NCBI RefSeq assembly: GCF_042610495.1
Contig: NZ_JBHGAP010000007.1
Span: 62,001 to 126,000 of the forward strand
From: RU20A sp042610495
GTDB taxonomy: Bacteria > Pseudomonadota > Alphaproteobacteria > Rhizobiales > Rhizobiaceae
Direction of reading: 5' to 3'
Length of the DNA: 64,000 nt
A program made the position numbers and the translations under genes. The notes under the pieces were generated by a model. That model saw only the letters and a program-made list of their open reading frames with translations, had not been told where the DNA came from and did not search any database. This document shows positions 40,160 through 49,457 of this stretch, in pieces (positions within the stretch are counted from its first letter, which is position 1; every line of letters begins with the position of its first letter).

Positions 40160-40424
40160 AAGCGCGCCTGTCCTGTGACACTATCAATGTTATGTTGCGG
40201 GTATCAATGGCAATCCTGTTTGGCGCGTAACATTTTGGTCATCGGAAAATACCATGGAAAACAATTTTCTGGATGATTTCCCACATTTCGGGCCCGGATG
40301 TCGGCGGATAAATATGGTACAAAGCAATCTAATTTTGTTGACTGATATGTTGGTATCATATTAGGTGGGTGTTGCAAAGCGATCCCGAGGTCGCGCCAAC
40401 AGCCGAAAAGGCAGGGGAACAGAC
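40160..40424. promoter_or_regulatory. Divergent control region with TATCAATG direct repeat
   Basis: 265 bp, much more AT-rich than the genes on either side. TATCAATG occurs at 40182-40189 and again at 40202-40209, exactly 20 bp (two helical turns) apart, next to the rpiR-type gene. A related TATCATAT lies near 40354, close to the transporter operon. GAAAAT and ATTTTC also form a 6-bp inverted repeat around 40245-40270. These are candidate binding sites for the adjacent RpiR-type regulator. No gene is seen. Confidence 0.4.
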
Positions 40425-41996
40425 ATGAAGACTTTTCACATGACACGCCGTGCCATGCTCTTGAGCGCGGGCGCTTTTCTTTTCGCGGCCCAGACCTTCG
40501 GCGTGGCGCCGGCCCGTGCGGACCAGACCTTCGTCATCGCCAAGGCTGCCGATCCGCAGACGCTCGATCCGGCCCAGACCATCGACAACAATGACTGGAC
40601 GATCACCTATCCGATCTATCAGCGCCTGATGAAGTACGAGGTCTCGGCAGACGGCAAGGGCCTGACGAGCGTGACGGGCGATCTCGCCAAGAGCTGGAAG
40701 GCGTCTGCCGATGGCCTGACCTGGGTCTTCGATCTCGCCGAGGGCAATGCTTTCAGCGATGGCGCGCCGGTCGATGCCAAGGCGGTCGAATATTCCTTCC
40801 GGCGGCTGTTTGCCATGGGGCAGGGCCCGTCGGAGGCGTTCCCGAAGGGCATCACGGTGGAGGCGACCGGCCCCCTGCAGGTCACCTTCAAGCTGCCGGA
40901 ACCCTTTGCCCCGTTCCTCTACACCCTTGCCAACAATGGCGCGAGCATCGTTTCGCCGGCCGTTGAAACCAAGGGCGGCCCGCAGGGTAACACCTGGCTT
41001 TCGGGTCACTCCGACGGTTCCGGTCCGTTCATGCTGGAAAGCTGGGAAAAGGGGCAGTCGCTTGTCCTGAAGCCCAATCCGCATTACGGCGGCAAGGCGC
41101 CTTCGCTTTCGAGCGTGCGTGTCGATATCATTCCCGAGGCCTCGGCGCGGCGCCTGAAGCTTGAGGCCGGCGACGTGCAGATCGCCGAAGGGCTGCCCAA
41201 CGACCAGCTCGATGCGCTGGCCCAGTCCCCGACCGTTGCCGTCAAGGATTTCCCGAGCCTGCTCGTTACCTACCTCTACCTCAACAATCAGAAGGCGCCG
41301 CTCAACGATGTAGCGGTGCGCCAGGCGCTCTCCTATTCCATCGACTACGGTGCGATCATCGAGGGTGTCGTCGGCGGCAATGCCAAGCAGATGCGCGGCC
41401 CGATCCCCGATGGCATGTGGGGTGCAAAGCCGGATGTGCTCCAGTACAGCATGGATCTCGACAAGGCGAAGTCGCTGCTGGCCTCGGCGCCCGCCATCTC
41501 GCAGCCGCTGACCCTGCTTTATTCGGACCGCGATCCGAACTGGGAGCCGATCGCTATCGCGACGCAGGCCTTCCTCGGTCAGGCCGGCATCAACGTGACG
41601 CTCGAAAAGCTTGCCAATGCCACGATGCGCGAGCGCATCGACAAGGGTGATTTCGATATTGCGATCGGCAACTGGAGCCCGGATTTCGCCGATCCCTACA
41701 TGTTCACCAACTACTGGTTCGACAGCAGCCGGAAGGGGCTTGCGGGCAATCGCAGCTTCTACAGCAATCCGAAGGTCGATGACCTCCTGAACAAGGCCGC
41801 GCGCAGCACCGACCAGGCCGAGCGTACCGCGCTTTACGGCGAGGTGCAGGACATCGTGACGAACGAGGCGGCCTATGCCTACCTGTTCCAGAAGGATTAC
41901 CGGATCGCCATGTCCAAGGCGGTGACGGGCTTTGTCTTCAACCCGATGCTGCAGGACATCTACAACATCGGCGACATCACGCTGACGGCCCAGTAA
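40425..41996 (+). CDS. ddpA: Periplasmic dipeptide-binding protein (DppA/DdpA-like)
   Basis: 523 residues, SBP family 5. The signal peptide contains a twin Arg (TRRAMLLSAGAFLFA) and a probable cleavage after ARA near residue 28, so Tat or Sec export is possible. Family features: AADPQTLDPAQTIDNND, the repeated DLAKSWKASADGLTWVFDL block, and VRQALSYSIDYGAII. AGGGGA seven bases before the ATG decides the start over an upstream in-frame one. First gene of a seven-gene plus-strand operon with a D-Ala-D-Ala dipeptidase, hence the suggested ligand D-alanyl-D-alanine or another D-amino-acid-containing muropeptide. Confidence 0.88.
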   Translation: MKTFHMTRRAMLLSAGAFLFAAQTFGVAPARADQTFVIAKAADPQTLDPAQTIDNNDWTITYPIYQRLMKYEVSADGKGLTSVTGDLAKSWKASADGLTWVFDLAEGNAFSDGAPVDAKAVEYSFRRLFAMGQGPSEAFPKGITVEATGPLQVTFKLPEPFAPFLYTLANNGASIVSPAVETKGGPQGNTWLSGHSDGSGPFMLESWEKGQSLVLKPNPHYGGKAPSLSSVRVDIIPEASARRLKLEAGDVQIAEGLPNDQLDALAQSPTVAVKDFPSLLVTYLYLNNQKAPLNDVAVRQALSYSIDYGAIIEGVVGGNAKQMRGPIPDGMWGAKPDVLQYSMDLDKAKSLLASAPAISQPLTLLYSDRDPNWEPIAIATQAFLGQAGINVTLEKLANATMRERIDKGDFDIAIGNWSPDFADPYMFTNYWFDSSRKGLAGNRSFYSNPKVDDLLNKAARSTDQAERTALYGEVQDIVTNEAAYAYLFQKDYRIAMSKAVTGFVFNPMLQDIYNIGDITLTAQ

Positions 41997-42118
41997 GGGC
42001 GGGACGCCCCGCTGCGGGACGCCTTTGCGTGTCCCGCACGCCTTCTGCCTCCGCCGCTGCCTGCTTTGGCATGCGGCGGGCGCGGCGCCGTCACGTCTCA
42101 AGCTCAAAGGGCGGACCG

Positions 42119-43135
42119 ATGTCTTTCCTGAATGTCATTCGCAAACGCCTGCTCTTCATGGTGTTTGTCGTCATCGGCGTATCGATCGTCACCTTCGTCA
42201 TTTCCAATCTCATCCCGGGTGATCCGGCCCGCGCCATTGCGGGCGATCGCGCCACGCCGGAGATCATCGCCGGTATCCGGGAAAAGCTCGGTCTGGACCT
42301 GCCGCTCTACCAGCAGTACCTCATCTACCTGAAGGGCGTGCTGCACGGGGATCTCGGAACCTCCATCCGCACGAGCCGGCCGGTTCTCGACGATCTCAAG
42401 ACCTTCTTCCCGGCAACGCTGGAACTTGCGCTTGCCGCCCTCTTCGTCGCAACGGCGCTCGGCATCCCGCTCGGCGTTGCCTCTGCCGTCTGGAAGAACA
42501 AGCCGGTCGATCATCTCGTCCGGGTCATCGCCGTCACCGGCATTTCCACGCCGGCCTTCTGGCTCGGCCTGCTCGTCATCCTGCTCTTCTACGGCAAGGC
42601 CGGCTGGCTGCCGGGCAGCGGGCGCATCTCGCCCGACATCGCACTGCCGCCTTCGGTCACGGGCTTTCTCCTCATCGACAGCCTGATTGCCGGCGACATG
42701 ACGGCCTTCGGCAGCGCCATCCGGCACCTGATCCTGCCGGCCTTCACGCTCGGCTTCGTCCATCTCGGCGTGGTGGCGCGGCAGGTCCGCTCGGCCATGC
42801 TGGAGGAACTGACCCAGGACTATATCCGCACCGCCACCGCAAACGGGCTGGGGCGCTGGCGCGTGGTGTTTTCCGAGGCGCTGCCCAACGCGCTCATTCC
42901 CTCCATCACTGTTCTCGGCCTGGCGCTCGGCGACCTGCTCTATGGTGCCGTCTTGACCGAGACCGTCTTCGCATGGCCCGGCATGGGGGCCTATGTCGTC
43001 AACTCGATCCAGGCGCTGGATTTTCCGGCCGTGATGGGCTTCACGCTCGTCGTGTCGCTTGCCTATGTCGTCGTCAACCTCCTGGTCGATCTCATCTACA
43101 TGTTTGTCGATCCGCGCATCCGGGAGCTTTCGTGA
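42119..43135 (+). CDS. ddpB: Dipeptide ABC transporter permease (DppB-like)
   Basis: 338 residues with an N-terminal membrane helix, the FVISNLIPGDPAR segment that defines DppB-type permeases, five further helices, and the EAA loop TATANGLGRWRVVFSEALPN near residue 240. The start at 42119 was chosen over a longer frame because it gives the canonical short cytoplasmic N-terminus. TGATG links its stop to the next start. Confidence 0.92.
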   Translation: MSFLNVIRKRLLFMVFVVIGVSIVTFVISNLIPGDPARAIAGDRATPEIIAGIREKLGLDLPLYQQYLIYLKGVLHGDLGTSIRTSRPVLDDLKTFFPATLELALAALFVATALGIPLGVASAVWKNKPVDHLVRVIAVTGISTPAFWLGLLVILLFYGKAGWLPGSGRISPDIALPPSVTGFLLIDSLIAGDMTAFGSAIRHLILPAFTLGFVHLGVVARQVRSAMLEELTQDYIRTATANGLGRWRVVFSEALPNALIPSITVLGLALGDLLYGAVLTETVFAWPGMGAYVVNSIQALDFPAVMGFTLVVSLAYVVVNLLVDLIYMFVDPRIRELS

Positions 43136-44034
43136 TGAGCACCACGCCCCACACATCCGCTGGCGCGACGGCGCCCCGGCCGGCACGCGATCCCTCGCGT
43201 CTCGACGTCATGGTCTCGCAGATCCTGCGCAGCCCCCTGACGCTCGCCGGTCTCGTCATCGTGGCGATCATTCTCGTTCTCGTCATCCTCGCCCCTGTCT
43301 TCGCGACGCACAATCCGGATGCGATCGACCTGCGCGCCCGCCTTGCGGCCCCATCCCTCACGCATTTCTTCGGCACGGACGAAGTGGGCCGCGACCTTTA
43401 CTCGCGTGTCATCTATGGCGGCCGGCAGTCGATTGCGGTCGGCTTCTTCGTCGTCTTCGTCGCGGGCTCCATCGGCGCGCTGCTCGGGGCCTTTTCAGGC
43501 CTGGCGGGGGGCAAGGTGGATACGGTCATCATGCGGTTCATGGATGTGATCCTGTCCATTCCCTCGCTCGTGCTCATCATGGCGCTGGCTGCGGCGCTGG
43601 GGCCGAGCCTCGTCAATGCGGCGCTCGCCATCGCGCTGGTGCGCATCCCCTCCTATGTGCGCCTGGCACGGGGGCAGACCCTGCTGGTGCGCGAAATGCC
43701 CTATCTCATGGCGGCGCGCATCTATCGCGCCTCGACCTGGCATCAGCTGCGCTGGCACGTGCTGCCCAATATCATGTCGCCGATCACCGTGCAGCTGACG
43801 CTCGATCTCGGCAACACCATCCTGCTTGCGTCCGCACTGTCCTTCATCGGGCTCGGCGCGCAGCAGCCCACCGCCGAATGGGGCGCGATGGTGGCCACGG
43901 GGCGCAACTACATTCTCGATCAATGGTGGTACTCGGCCTTTCCGGGCCTTGCCATCCTCGTGACGGCGACCGCCTTCAATCTCGTCGGCGACGGCCTTCG
44001 CGATTTCCTCGATCCCAAGCAGAAGGCGCGCTGA
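43135..44034 (+). CDS. ddpC: Dipeptide ABC transporter permease (DppC-like)
   Basis: 299 residues: N-terminal cytoplasmic segment, helix at about 35-58, the HFFGTDEVGRDLYSRVIYGG signature of DppC permeases (about 79-98), and the EAA loop AARIYRASTWHQLRWHVLPN. The start codon overlaps the DppB-like stop by one base. Pairs with DppB to form the membrane channel. Confidence 0.92.
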   Translation: MSTTPHTSAGATAPRPARDPSRLDVMVSQILRSPLTLAGLVIVAIILVLVILAPVFATHNPDAIDLRARLAAPSLTHFFGTDEVGRDLYSRVIYGGRQSIAVGFFVVFVAGSIGALLGAFSGLAGGKVDTVIMRFMDVILSIPSLVLIMALAAALGPSLVNAALAIALVRIPSYVRLARGQTLLVREMPYLMAARIYRASTWHQLRWHVLPNIMSPITVQLTLDLGNTILLASALSFIGLGAQQPTAEWGAMVATGRNYILDQWWYSAFPGLAILVTATAFNLVGDGLRDFLDPKQKAR

Positions 44035-44036
44035 CC

Positions 44037-45013
44037 ATGGGCGAAACCGTTCTGGACATCGAAAACCTGCATGTCGAATTTCCGGTGTTCTCCGGAAGCA
44101 TCCATGCCGTCAACGGCGTGTCCCTGCGCATCGCAAAGGGCGAGATCGTCGGCATTGTCGGCGAGAGCGGCTCGGCCAAGTCCGTCACGGCCATGACGGC
44201 GCTCAGACTTTTGCCGAAGGGCGCCTACCGGATGCCGCAGGGCTCGATCAGGCTTCTCGGCCATGACGTGGCCGCGCTCGGCGACCGGGAGCTTGACCGG
44301 CTGCGCGGCCGCGATGTGGCGATGATCTTTCAGGAGCCGCAGACCGCGCTCAACCCGACCAAGAAGATCGGCGCCCAGATGACGGCGCTCCTGCGGTTGC
44401 ACACCGATCTTTCCGGGCGGCAGATCCGGGAGCGGGCGCTTTCGCTGCTCAGGGACATGCGCATCAACGACGCCGAAGCGATTCTCGAGCGCTACCCGTT
44501 CGAGCTGTCGGGCGGCATGCGCCAGCGCATTCTGATCGCCATGGCCTTTGCCTGTTCGCCGAAGCTTCTGATCGCCGACGAGCCGACGACGGCGCTCGAT
44601 GTCACCGTGCAGCGCCAGGTGCTGCAGCTCATGCAGGCCAAGGCGCGCGACACGGGGGCCGCGGTTCTCTTCATCTCCCATGACCTTGCCGTCGTCAGCC
44701 AGTTCTGCGACCGGATCTATGTCATGTATGCCGGGCATCTGGTCGAAACCGGCCCGACCAAGGAGGTGTTGCGCGCGCCGGCCCATCCCTACACGCAGGC
44801 GCTGATCCGGGCGCTGCCGGAATCCGTTGCGGTCGGCGAGACGCTGGCCTCGATCCCCGGCACCGTGCCAAGCCTGATCAACCCCATCGCGGGCTGCTGT
44901 TTCAAGGACCGTTGCGAGAAGCGTTTCGGGGCCTGCGAACAGAAACCTGCCTTGCGTCCAACCGATGATCCCGGCCGCAGCGTTGCCTGCTGGCTGACCG
45001 AGGAGGCTCGCCC

Positions 45014-45017
<4 letters not shown>
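44037..45017 (+). CDS. ddpD: Dipeptide ABC transporter ATPase (DppD-like), atypical Walker A
   Basis: 326 residues. Signature LSGGMRQRILIAMA, Walker B LLIADEPTTALD, H-loop ISHDLAV, and the C-terminal oligopeptide-transporter domain with cysteines (GCCFKDRC…C…C) that often bind an Fe-S cluster in this family. Walker A reads GESGSAKSVT (residues 42-51), where the invariant glycine before the catalytic lysine is replaced by alanine (codon GCC at 44175-44177). The neighbouring DppF-like ATPase keeps GESGCGKSS. The transporter could therefore have one weakened ATP site. Three bases after the DppC stop; ATGA overlap with the next gene. Confidence 0.92.
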
Positions 45018-45960
<943 letters not shown>

Positions 45961-45964
<4 letters not shown>

Positions 45965-46542
45965 TGCCGATGACCGGATGTGATGTGAAGACCATGCCCC
46001 AGCAGACGATGACCGAGACCAGGGACGTTCTGGTCGAGATCGCCCATGCCAATATCGATGTCGATCTCCTCTATGCGACGGAGGCGAACTTTACCGGGCG
46101 GGTGCTTTATCCCGACAGCCGGGTCTGGCTGCACAGGGATGCCGCGCGTGCCCTCTACAGGGTCGCCGAGCATGCGGCGGCGGCCTGCCTCAGGCTGCGG
46201 CTGCTCGATGCCTTCCGGCCGGCGGCCGTGCAGCGCATGCTCTGGGCCATCCGGCCCGATCCGGAATTCGTCGCCGATCCCGAGATTGGCTCCGACCATA
46301 CGCGCGGCATCGCCGTCGATCTGACGTTGACGGATCGGGACGGCCGGTTGCTGGACATGGGCACCGAATTCGATGCCGCCCTGACCGAGTCCCATCACGG
46401 CCCGGTCTGCATTTCCGAGGAAGCGCACCGCAACCGTCTGCTTCTGGCAGGGCTGATGAGTGTTGGCGGTTTTGCCATCAATCCCTTCGAATGGTGGCAT
46501 TATGCGCTTCCGAATGCCGGTGGTTACGCGCTGCTGGATTGA
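45961..46542 (+). CDS. ddpX: D-alanyl-D-alanine dipeptidase, VanX/DdpX family
   Basis: 193 residues, near the 185-200 typical of VanX. Zinc site: SDHTRGIAVDLTL (SxHxxGxAxD, about residues 116-128) and FEWWHY (ExxWH, about 179-184) are both present, and the substrate-binding Arg lies in LLDAFRPAA. Hydrolyses free D-Ala-D-Ala to two D-alanines, probably in the cytoplasm since no signal peptide is visible. Several in-frame Met codons compete for the start (45961, 45964, 45970); ATGATG overlapping the DppF stop is taken. It stands between a dipeptide importer and a D-amino-acid dehydrogenase, consistent with nutritional use of D-Ala-D-Ala rather than vancomycin resistance (no vanHA nearby). Confidence 0.92.
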
Positions 46543-46621
46543 CTGCCGCTGATTTTCCGGGTGCATCTGGCGGGGCCCATGTGTTCGCGATGCGCCTGTT
46601 CCTGCAAGAGGGGATGACAAG

Positions 46622-47872
46622 ATGAAAGTGATCGTTCTCGGCGCCGGCATCGTCGGCGTCACATCGGCCTACGAGCTGGCAAAGGCCGGCCATGACGTCA
46701 CCGTGGTCGATCGGCAGCCGGGCCCGGCGCTGGAGACCAGCTTCGCCAATGCCGGCGAGGTGTCCTTCGGTTATTGCTCGCCCTGGGCGGCGCCCGGCAT
46801 TCCCATGAAGGCGATGAAGTGGCTGTTCATGCAGCATGCCCCGCTGATCCTGCGCCCGAAGGTGGATGCGGCCATGATCGGCTGGATGATCCGGATGCTC
46901 TCCAACTGCACGTCCGGGCGCTATGCGATCAACAAGAGCCGCATGCTGCGGCTGGCGGATTACAGCCGCATCTCGCTCGCCGCGTTGCGGGCCGAGACGG
47001 GCATTTCCTACGACGAGCGGATGCAGGGCACGTTGCAGCTCTTCAGAACGCACAAGCAGCTCGATGCGTCCGCCAAGGACGTGCAGGCGCTTGCCGCCGA
47101 CGGCATTCCCTACGAAGTCCTGGACCCGGAAGGCTGTGTGCGGGCGGAGCCGGCGCTCAGGCACGTGCGCGAAAAGATCGTCGGCGGCCTGCTGACGCCG
47201 AAGGACGAGACGGGCGATTGCTTCAAGTTCGCCAATGCGCTTGCCGCAAAGGCCATCGAGAAGGGCGTCGTCTTCCGCTATGGCAGCATCGTGCGCAGCA
47301 TCGATGTGGAGGGCGGCCGGGTGCGCGGGGTGGTCACGGCCCATGGCCGGATCGACGCGGATGCGGTCGTCGTCGCGCTCGGCAGCTTCTCGCCGCTTCT
47401 GGTGCGCCCCCACGGCATTCGCCTGCCGGTCTATCCGGTCAAGGGCTATTCCCTGACGATCCCGATCGTCGATGCCGCGCGCGCACCGGAATCGACCGTG
47501 ATGGACGAGACCTACAAGATCGCCATCACCCGGCTCGGCGATCGCATCCGCGTCGGCGGCATGGCGGAGATCTCCGGCTATACGAACGATCTGGGCGAGC
47601 CCCGCCGGCTGACGCTCGAACATTCCGTCACTGATCTCTTCCCCGGTGGCGATATCACCCGGGCGGCCTTCTGGTCAGGCCTGCGTCCGATGACGCCGGA
47701 TGGCACGCCCGTCATCGGCCCGACGAAGGTGTCCGGCCTCTTCCTGAACACCGGTCACGGCACGCTGGGCTGGACGATGAGCTCCGGCTCCGCCCGCGTC
47801 ATTGCCGACCTCGTTTCCGGCCGCGCGCCGGAGATCGATGCGCGGGATCTCGCGGTCGCACGCTACGCCTGA
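46622..47872 (+). CDS. dadA: D-amino-acid dehydrogenase, small subunit DadA
   Basis: 416 residues, FAD-dependent. Dinucleotide-binding motif VLGAGIVGVTSAYELAKAG (residues 5-23), then SFANAGEVSFGYCSPWAAPG, PVYPVKGYSLTIP and the C-terminal GLRPMTPDGTPVIGP and NTGHGTLGWTMS blocks characteristic of DadA. Oxidises D-alanine to pyruvate and ammonia, passing electrons to the respiratory chain at the inner membrane. Last gene of the D-Ala-D-Ala operon, 79 bp after ddpX. A convergent cluster begins after 150 bp in which I see no gene and no clear terminator. Confidence 0.95.
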   Translation: MKVIVLGAGIVGVTSAYELAKAGHDVTVVDRQPGPALETSFANAGEVSFGYCSPWAAPGIPMKAMKWLFMQHAPLILRPKVDAAMIGWMIRMLSNCTSGRYAINKSRMLRLADYSRISLAALRAETGISYDERMQGTLQLFRTHKQLDASAKDVQALAADGIPYEVLDPEGCVRAEPALRHVREKIVGGLLTPKDETGDCFKFANALAAKAIEKGVVFRYGSIVRSIDVEGGRVRGVVTAHGRIDADAVVVALGSFSPLLVRPHGIRLPVYPVKGYSLTIPIVDAARAPESTVMDETYKIAITRLGDRIRVGGMAEISGYTNDLGEPRRLTLEHSVTDLFPGGDITRAAFWSGLRPMTPDGTPVIGPTKVSGLFLNTGHGTLGWTMSSGSARVIADLVSGRAPEIDARDLAVARYA

Positions 47873-48025
47873 ACTGTCCGAGTAAGGCGACCTTCGGCCG
47901 GTGCCGGATGGTCGGGCGTGCGCGATCGTCGCCCGTATTCCGGCCCTGATGGTCACTCTGGACATGATGAGTGGCGAAAGGCGCCACGGTCGCGGGCAAT
48001 CGCGATCTTGCTCTACGCTCTTGCT

Positions 48026-48775
48026 TCAAAAGAGAGGCCGGGAAGCATCCGCATCCGCCGGTGTTTCATACAGCCGCCAGTCTGCCTCGGAGTCGATCTC
48101 TCCCCACGTGCCTTCGTAGGGCAGGGCGCGGACCGGCAGCCGGCCTCTGGCGATGATCTTCCGGAGCAGGCCCGTACAATGAAGGCGGTCGCGCGGCTCC
48201 TGATCGAGACCGGCCCTGACATCTTCCGCCTCTGCCCAGGATCCGGGCGTGAACCGCAGCAGACCCATGTATTGACCCTCTATCTCGGATAGGTGGCCGG
48301 GTTTGCCGCCGATATCCGCCAGATATCCCTCAGGGTCCAGCCGGAACGTTTCGGCATCGTCGAGCGGATCTGCAAAACGCTGTCGCCACAGGCGCTCCCA
48401 ATGGGGATCGTAGGTGATTGCGAGATCGCCCGTACAGGCCGAAAGCAAACGGATAGCCGAAGCTTCATAGAAGATATCGGAATAGCTGACGATCACGGGG
48501 CCGGTGGCAAGCCACTCGGTGGCACAGGCAAGCGAGGTGACCATGTTCGTCTCTGCCCATCGCGGATTGTGAAATTCCATCAGGCCATAGGGCGAGAGCA
48601 TATCGCGCCTGTAGCCCGTGACGATGGCGATATCCGCGATGCCGGCCTCGCGGAGGGCGCCGATCTGCCATTCCAGCAGCGGACGACCTTTCAAGGCCAC
48701 GAGGCACTTCGGCATCTCGCTGGTCATGGATTTCATGCGGCTGCCGCGTCCGGCTGCGAGGATGATGGCTTTCAA
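48026..48775 (-). CDS. Nucleotidyltransferase, candidate CTP:phosphoglutamine cytidylyltransferase
   Basis: 249 residues from a TTG start (GGAG nine bases upstream). Nucleotidyltransferase fold: KAIILAAGRGSRM (residues 2-14, nucleotide loop), MPKCLVALKGRPLLEWQI (Lys after Pro, about 22-39), SYSDIFYEA (metal Asp about 97) and EGTWGEIDSEADW near the end. It looks like the sugar-phosphate cytidylyl/choline-phosphate group. In Campylobacter jejuni the family counterpart Cj1416 (similar size) joins CTP to L-glutamine phosphate in phosphoramidate synthesis. Here it is the last gene of an operon with homologous partner families, which is the reason for the assignment. Alternative: an ordinary sugar-1-phosphate nucleotidyltransferase. 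Confidence 0.75.
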   Translation of the reverse strand: MKAIILAAGRGSRMKSMTSEMPKCLVALKGRPLLEWQIGALREAGIADIAIVTGYRRDMLSPYGLMEFHNPRWAETNMVTSLACATEWLATGPVIVSYSDIFYEASAIRLLSACTGDLAITYDPHWERLWRQRFADPLDDAETFRLDPEGYLADIGGKPGHLSEIEGQYMGLLRFTPGSWAEAEDVRAGLDQEPRDRLHCTGLLRKIIARGRLPVRALPYEGTWGEIDSEADWRLYETPADADASRPLF

Positions 48776-48827
48776 AATGCAGGTCTCCAGACGGTGACGG
48801 TGATGCTCCGGGATCGGATCTGACGGT

Positions 48828-49457
48828 TCACGCGGAGGCGCGCCTGGACCGGGACGTGCCTTGCACCGTATGGAGCAACGTGCGTGCGCGCTCAAGGTCC
48901 TGCGCATTGAACGTCGGTTCGCGCTCCGGATGCCACATCCAGCCTTCGATCGGCAGGTCGTGATGCCGGATGGCCTCGATATGGCCATCGTCGGCGCGAG
49001 CCAGGGCGCGGTAGGCGGCGGGAACGCCAGACAGGGCAAAGGCGTGAAAACTGTTGACCTCCCGTGCGATCTCCCCACGCAGCGCATGGCGGGTCCGCAC
49101 ATGCCCTTCCACCCCTACGAGCTGCGCATCCGCCTGCAGACCTAGAAACTGCATGCCGCGGCACAGGCCGAGAACAGGGCGCCGTCCTTCGATCGCCCAT
49201 GCGAGCGCGGCCTTCTCGCTGTCGTCCCGGTCGCTCTGCGAGCCGATATCATTGCCACCCGACAGAACGAGGCCGTCGGGGCGAAGGTCATCCAGCCAGG
49301 CGCGCAGCGTTCCACAGGCGTGCAGCCCGTTCGGCATGGGCAGCGGCAGCACATCAATACGCGCCAGGAAGGCGACGAGTTGCTGGTCCAGGCCGTCGCG
49401 TCGCTCGTCCCTGCCGGCGATATCATCGACGCGCTGGCTGACGGCGATCCGGATCAC
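48828..49457 (-). CDS. Class I glutamine amidotransferase-like hydrolase, candidate gamma-glutamyl-CDP-amidate hydrolase
   Basis: 209 residues, stand-alone class I glutaminase (peptidase C26-like). Triad visible: Cys99 in LGLCRGMQFLG, His176 and Glu178 in WHPERE; the oxyanion strand is LSGGNDIGS (65-73). It has no synthase partner domain, so it hydrolyses a gamma-glutamyl bond rather than feeding ammonia. In Campylobacter the matching enzyme Cj1417 releases glutamate from CDP-L-glutamine to leave cytidine diphosphoramidate. Start is a GTG overlapping the kinase stop (GTGA), so translation is coupled. Confidence 0.8.
   Translation of the reverse strand: MIRIAVSQRVDDIAGRDERRDGLDQQLVAFLARIDVLPLPMPNGLHACGTLRAWLDDLRPDGLVLSGGNDIGSQSDRDDSEKAALAWAIEGRRPVLGLCRGMQFLGLQADAQLVGVEGHVRTRHALRGEIAREVNSFHAFALSGVPAAYRALARADDGHIEAIRHHDLPIEGWMWHPEREPTFNAQDLERARTLLHTVQGTSRSRRASA

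Noticed and set aside
40204..40446. 80-codon minus-strand frame in the RpiR–ddpA intergenic region
   Set aside because: It overlaps the promoter and signal-peptide region of ddpA, has no ribosome site and no similarity I can recognise.
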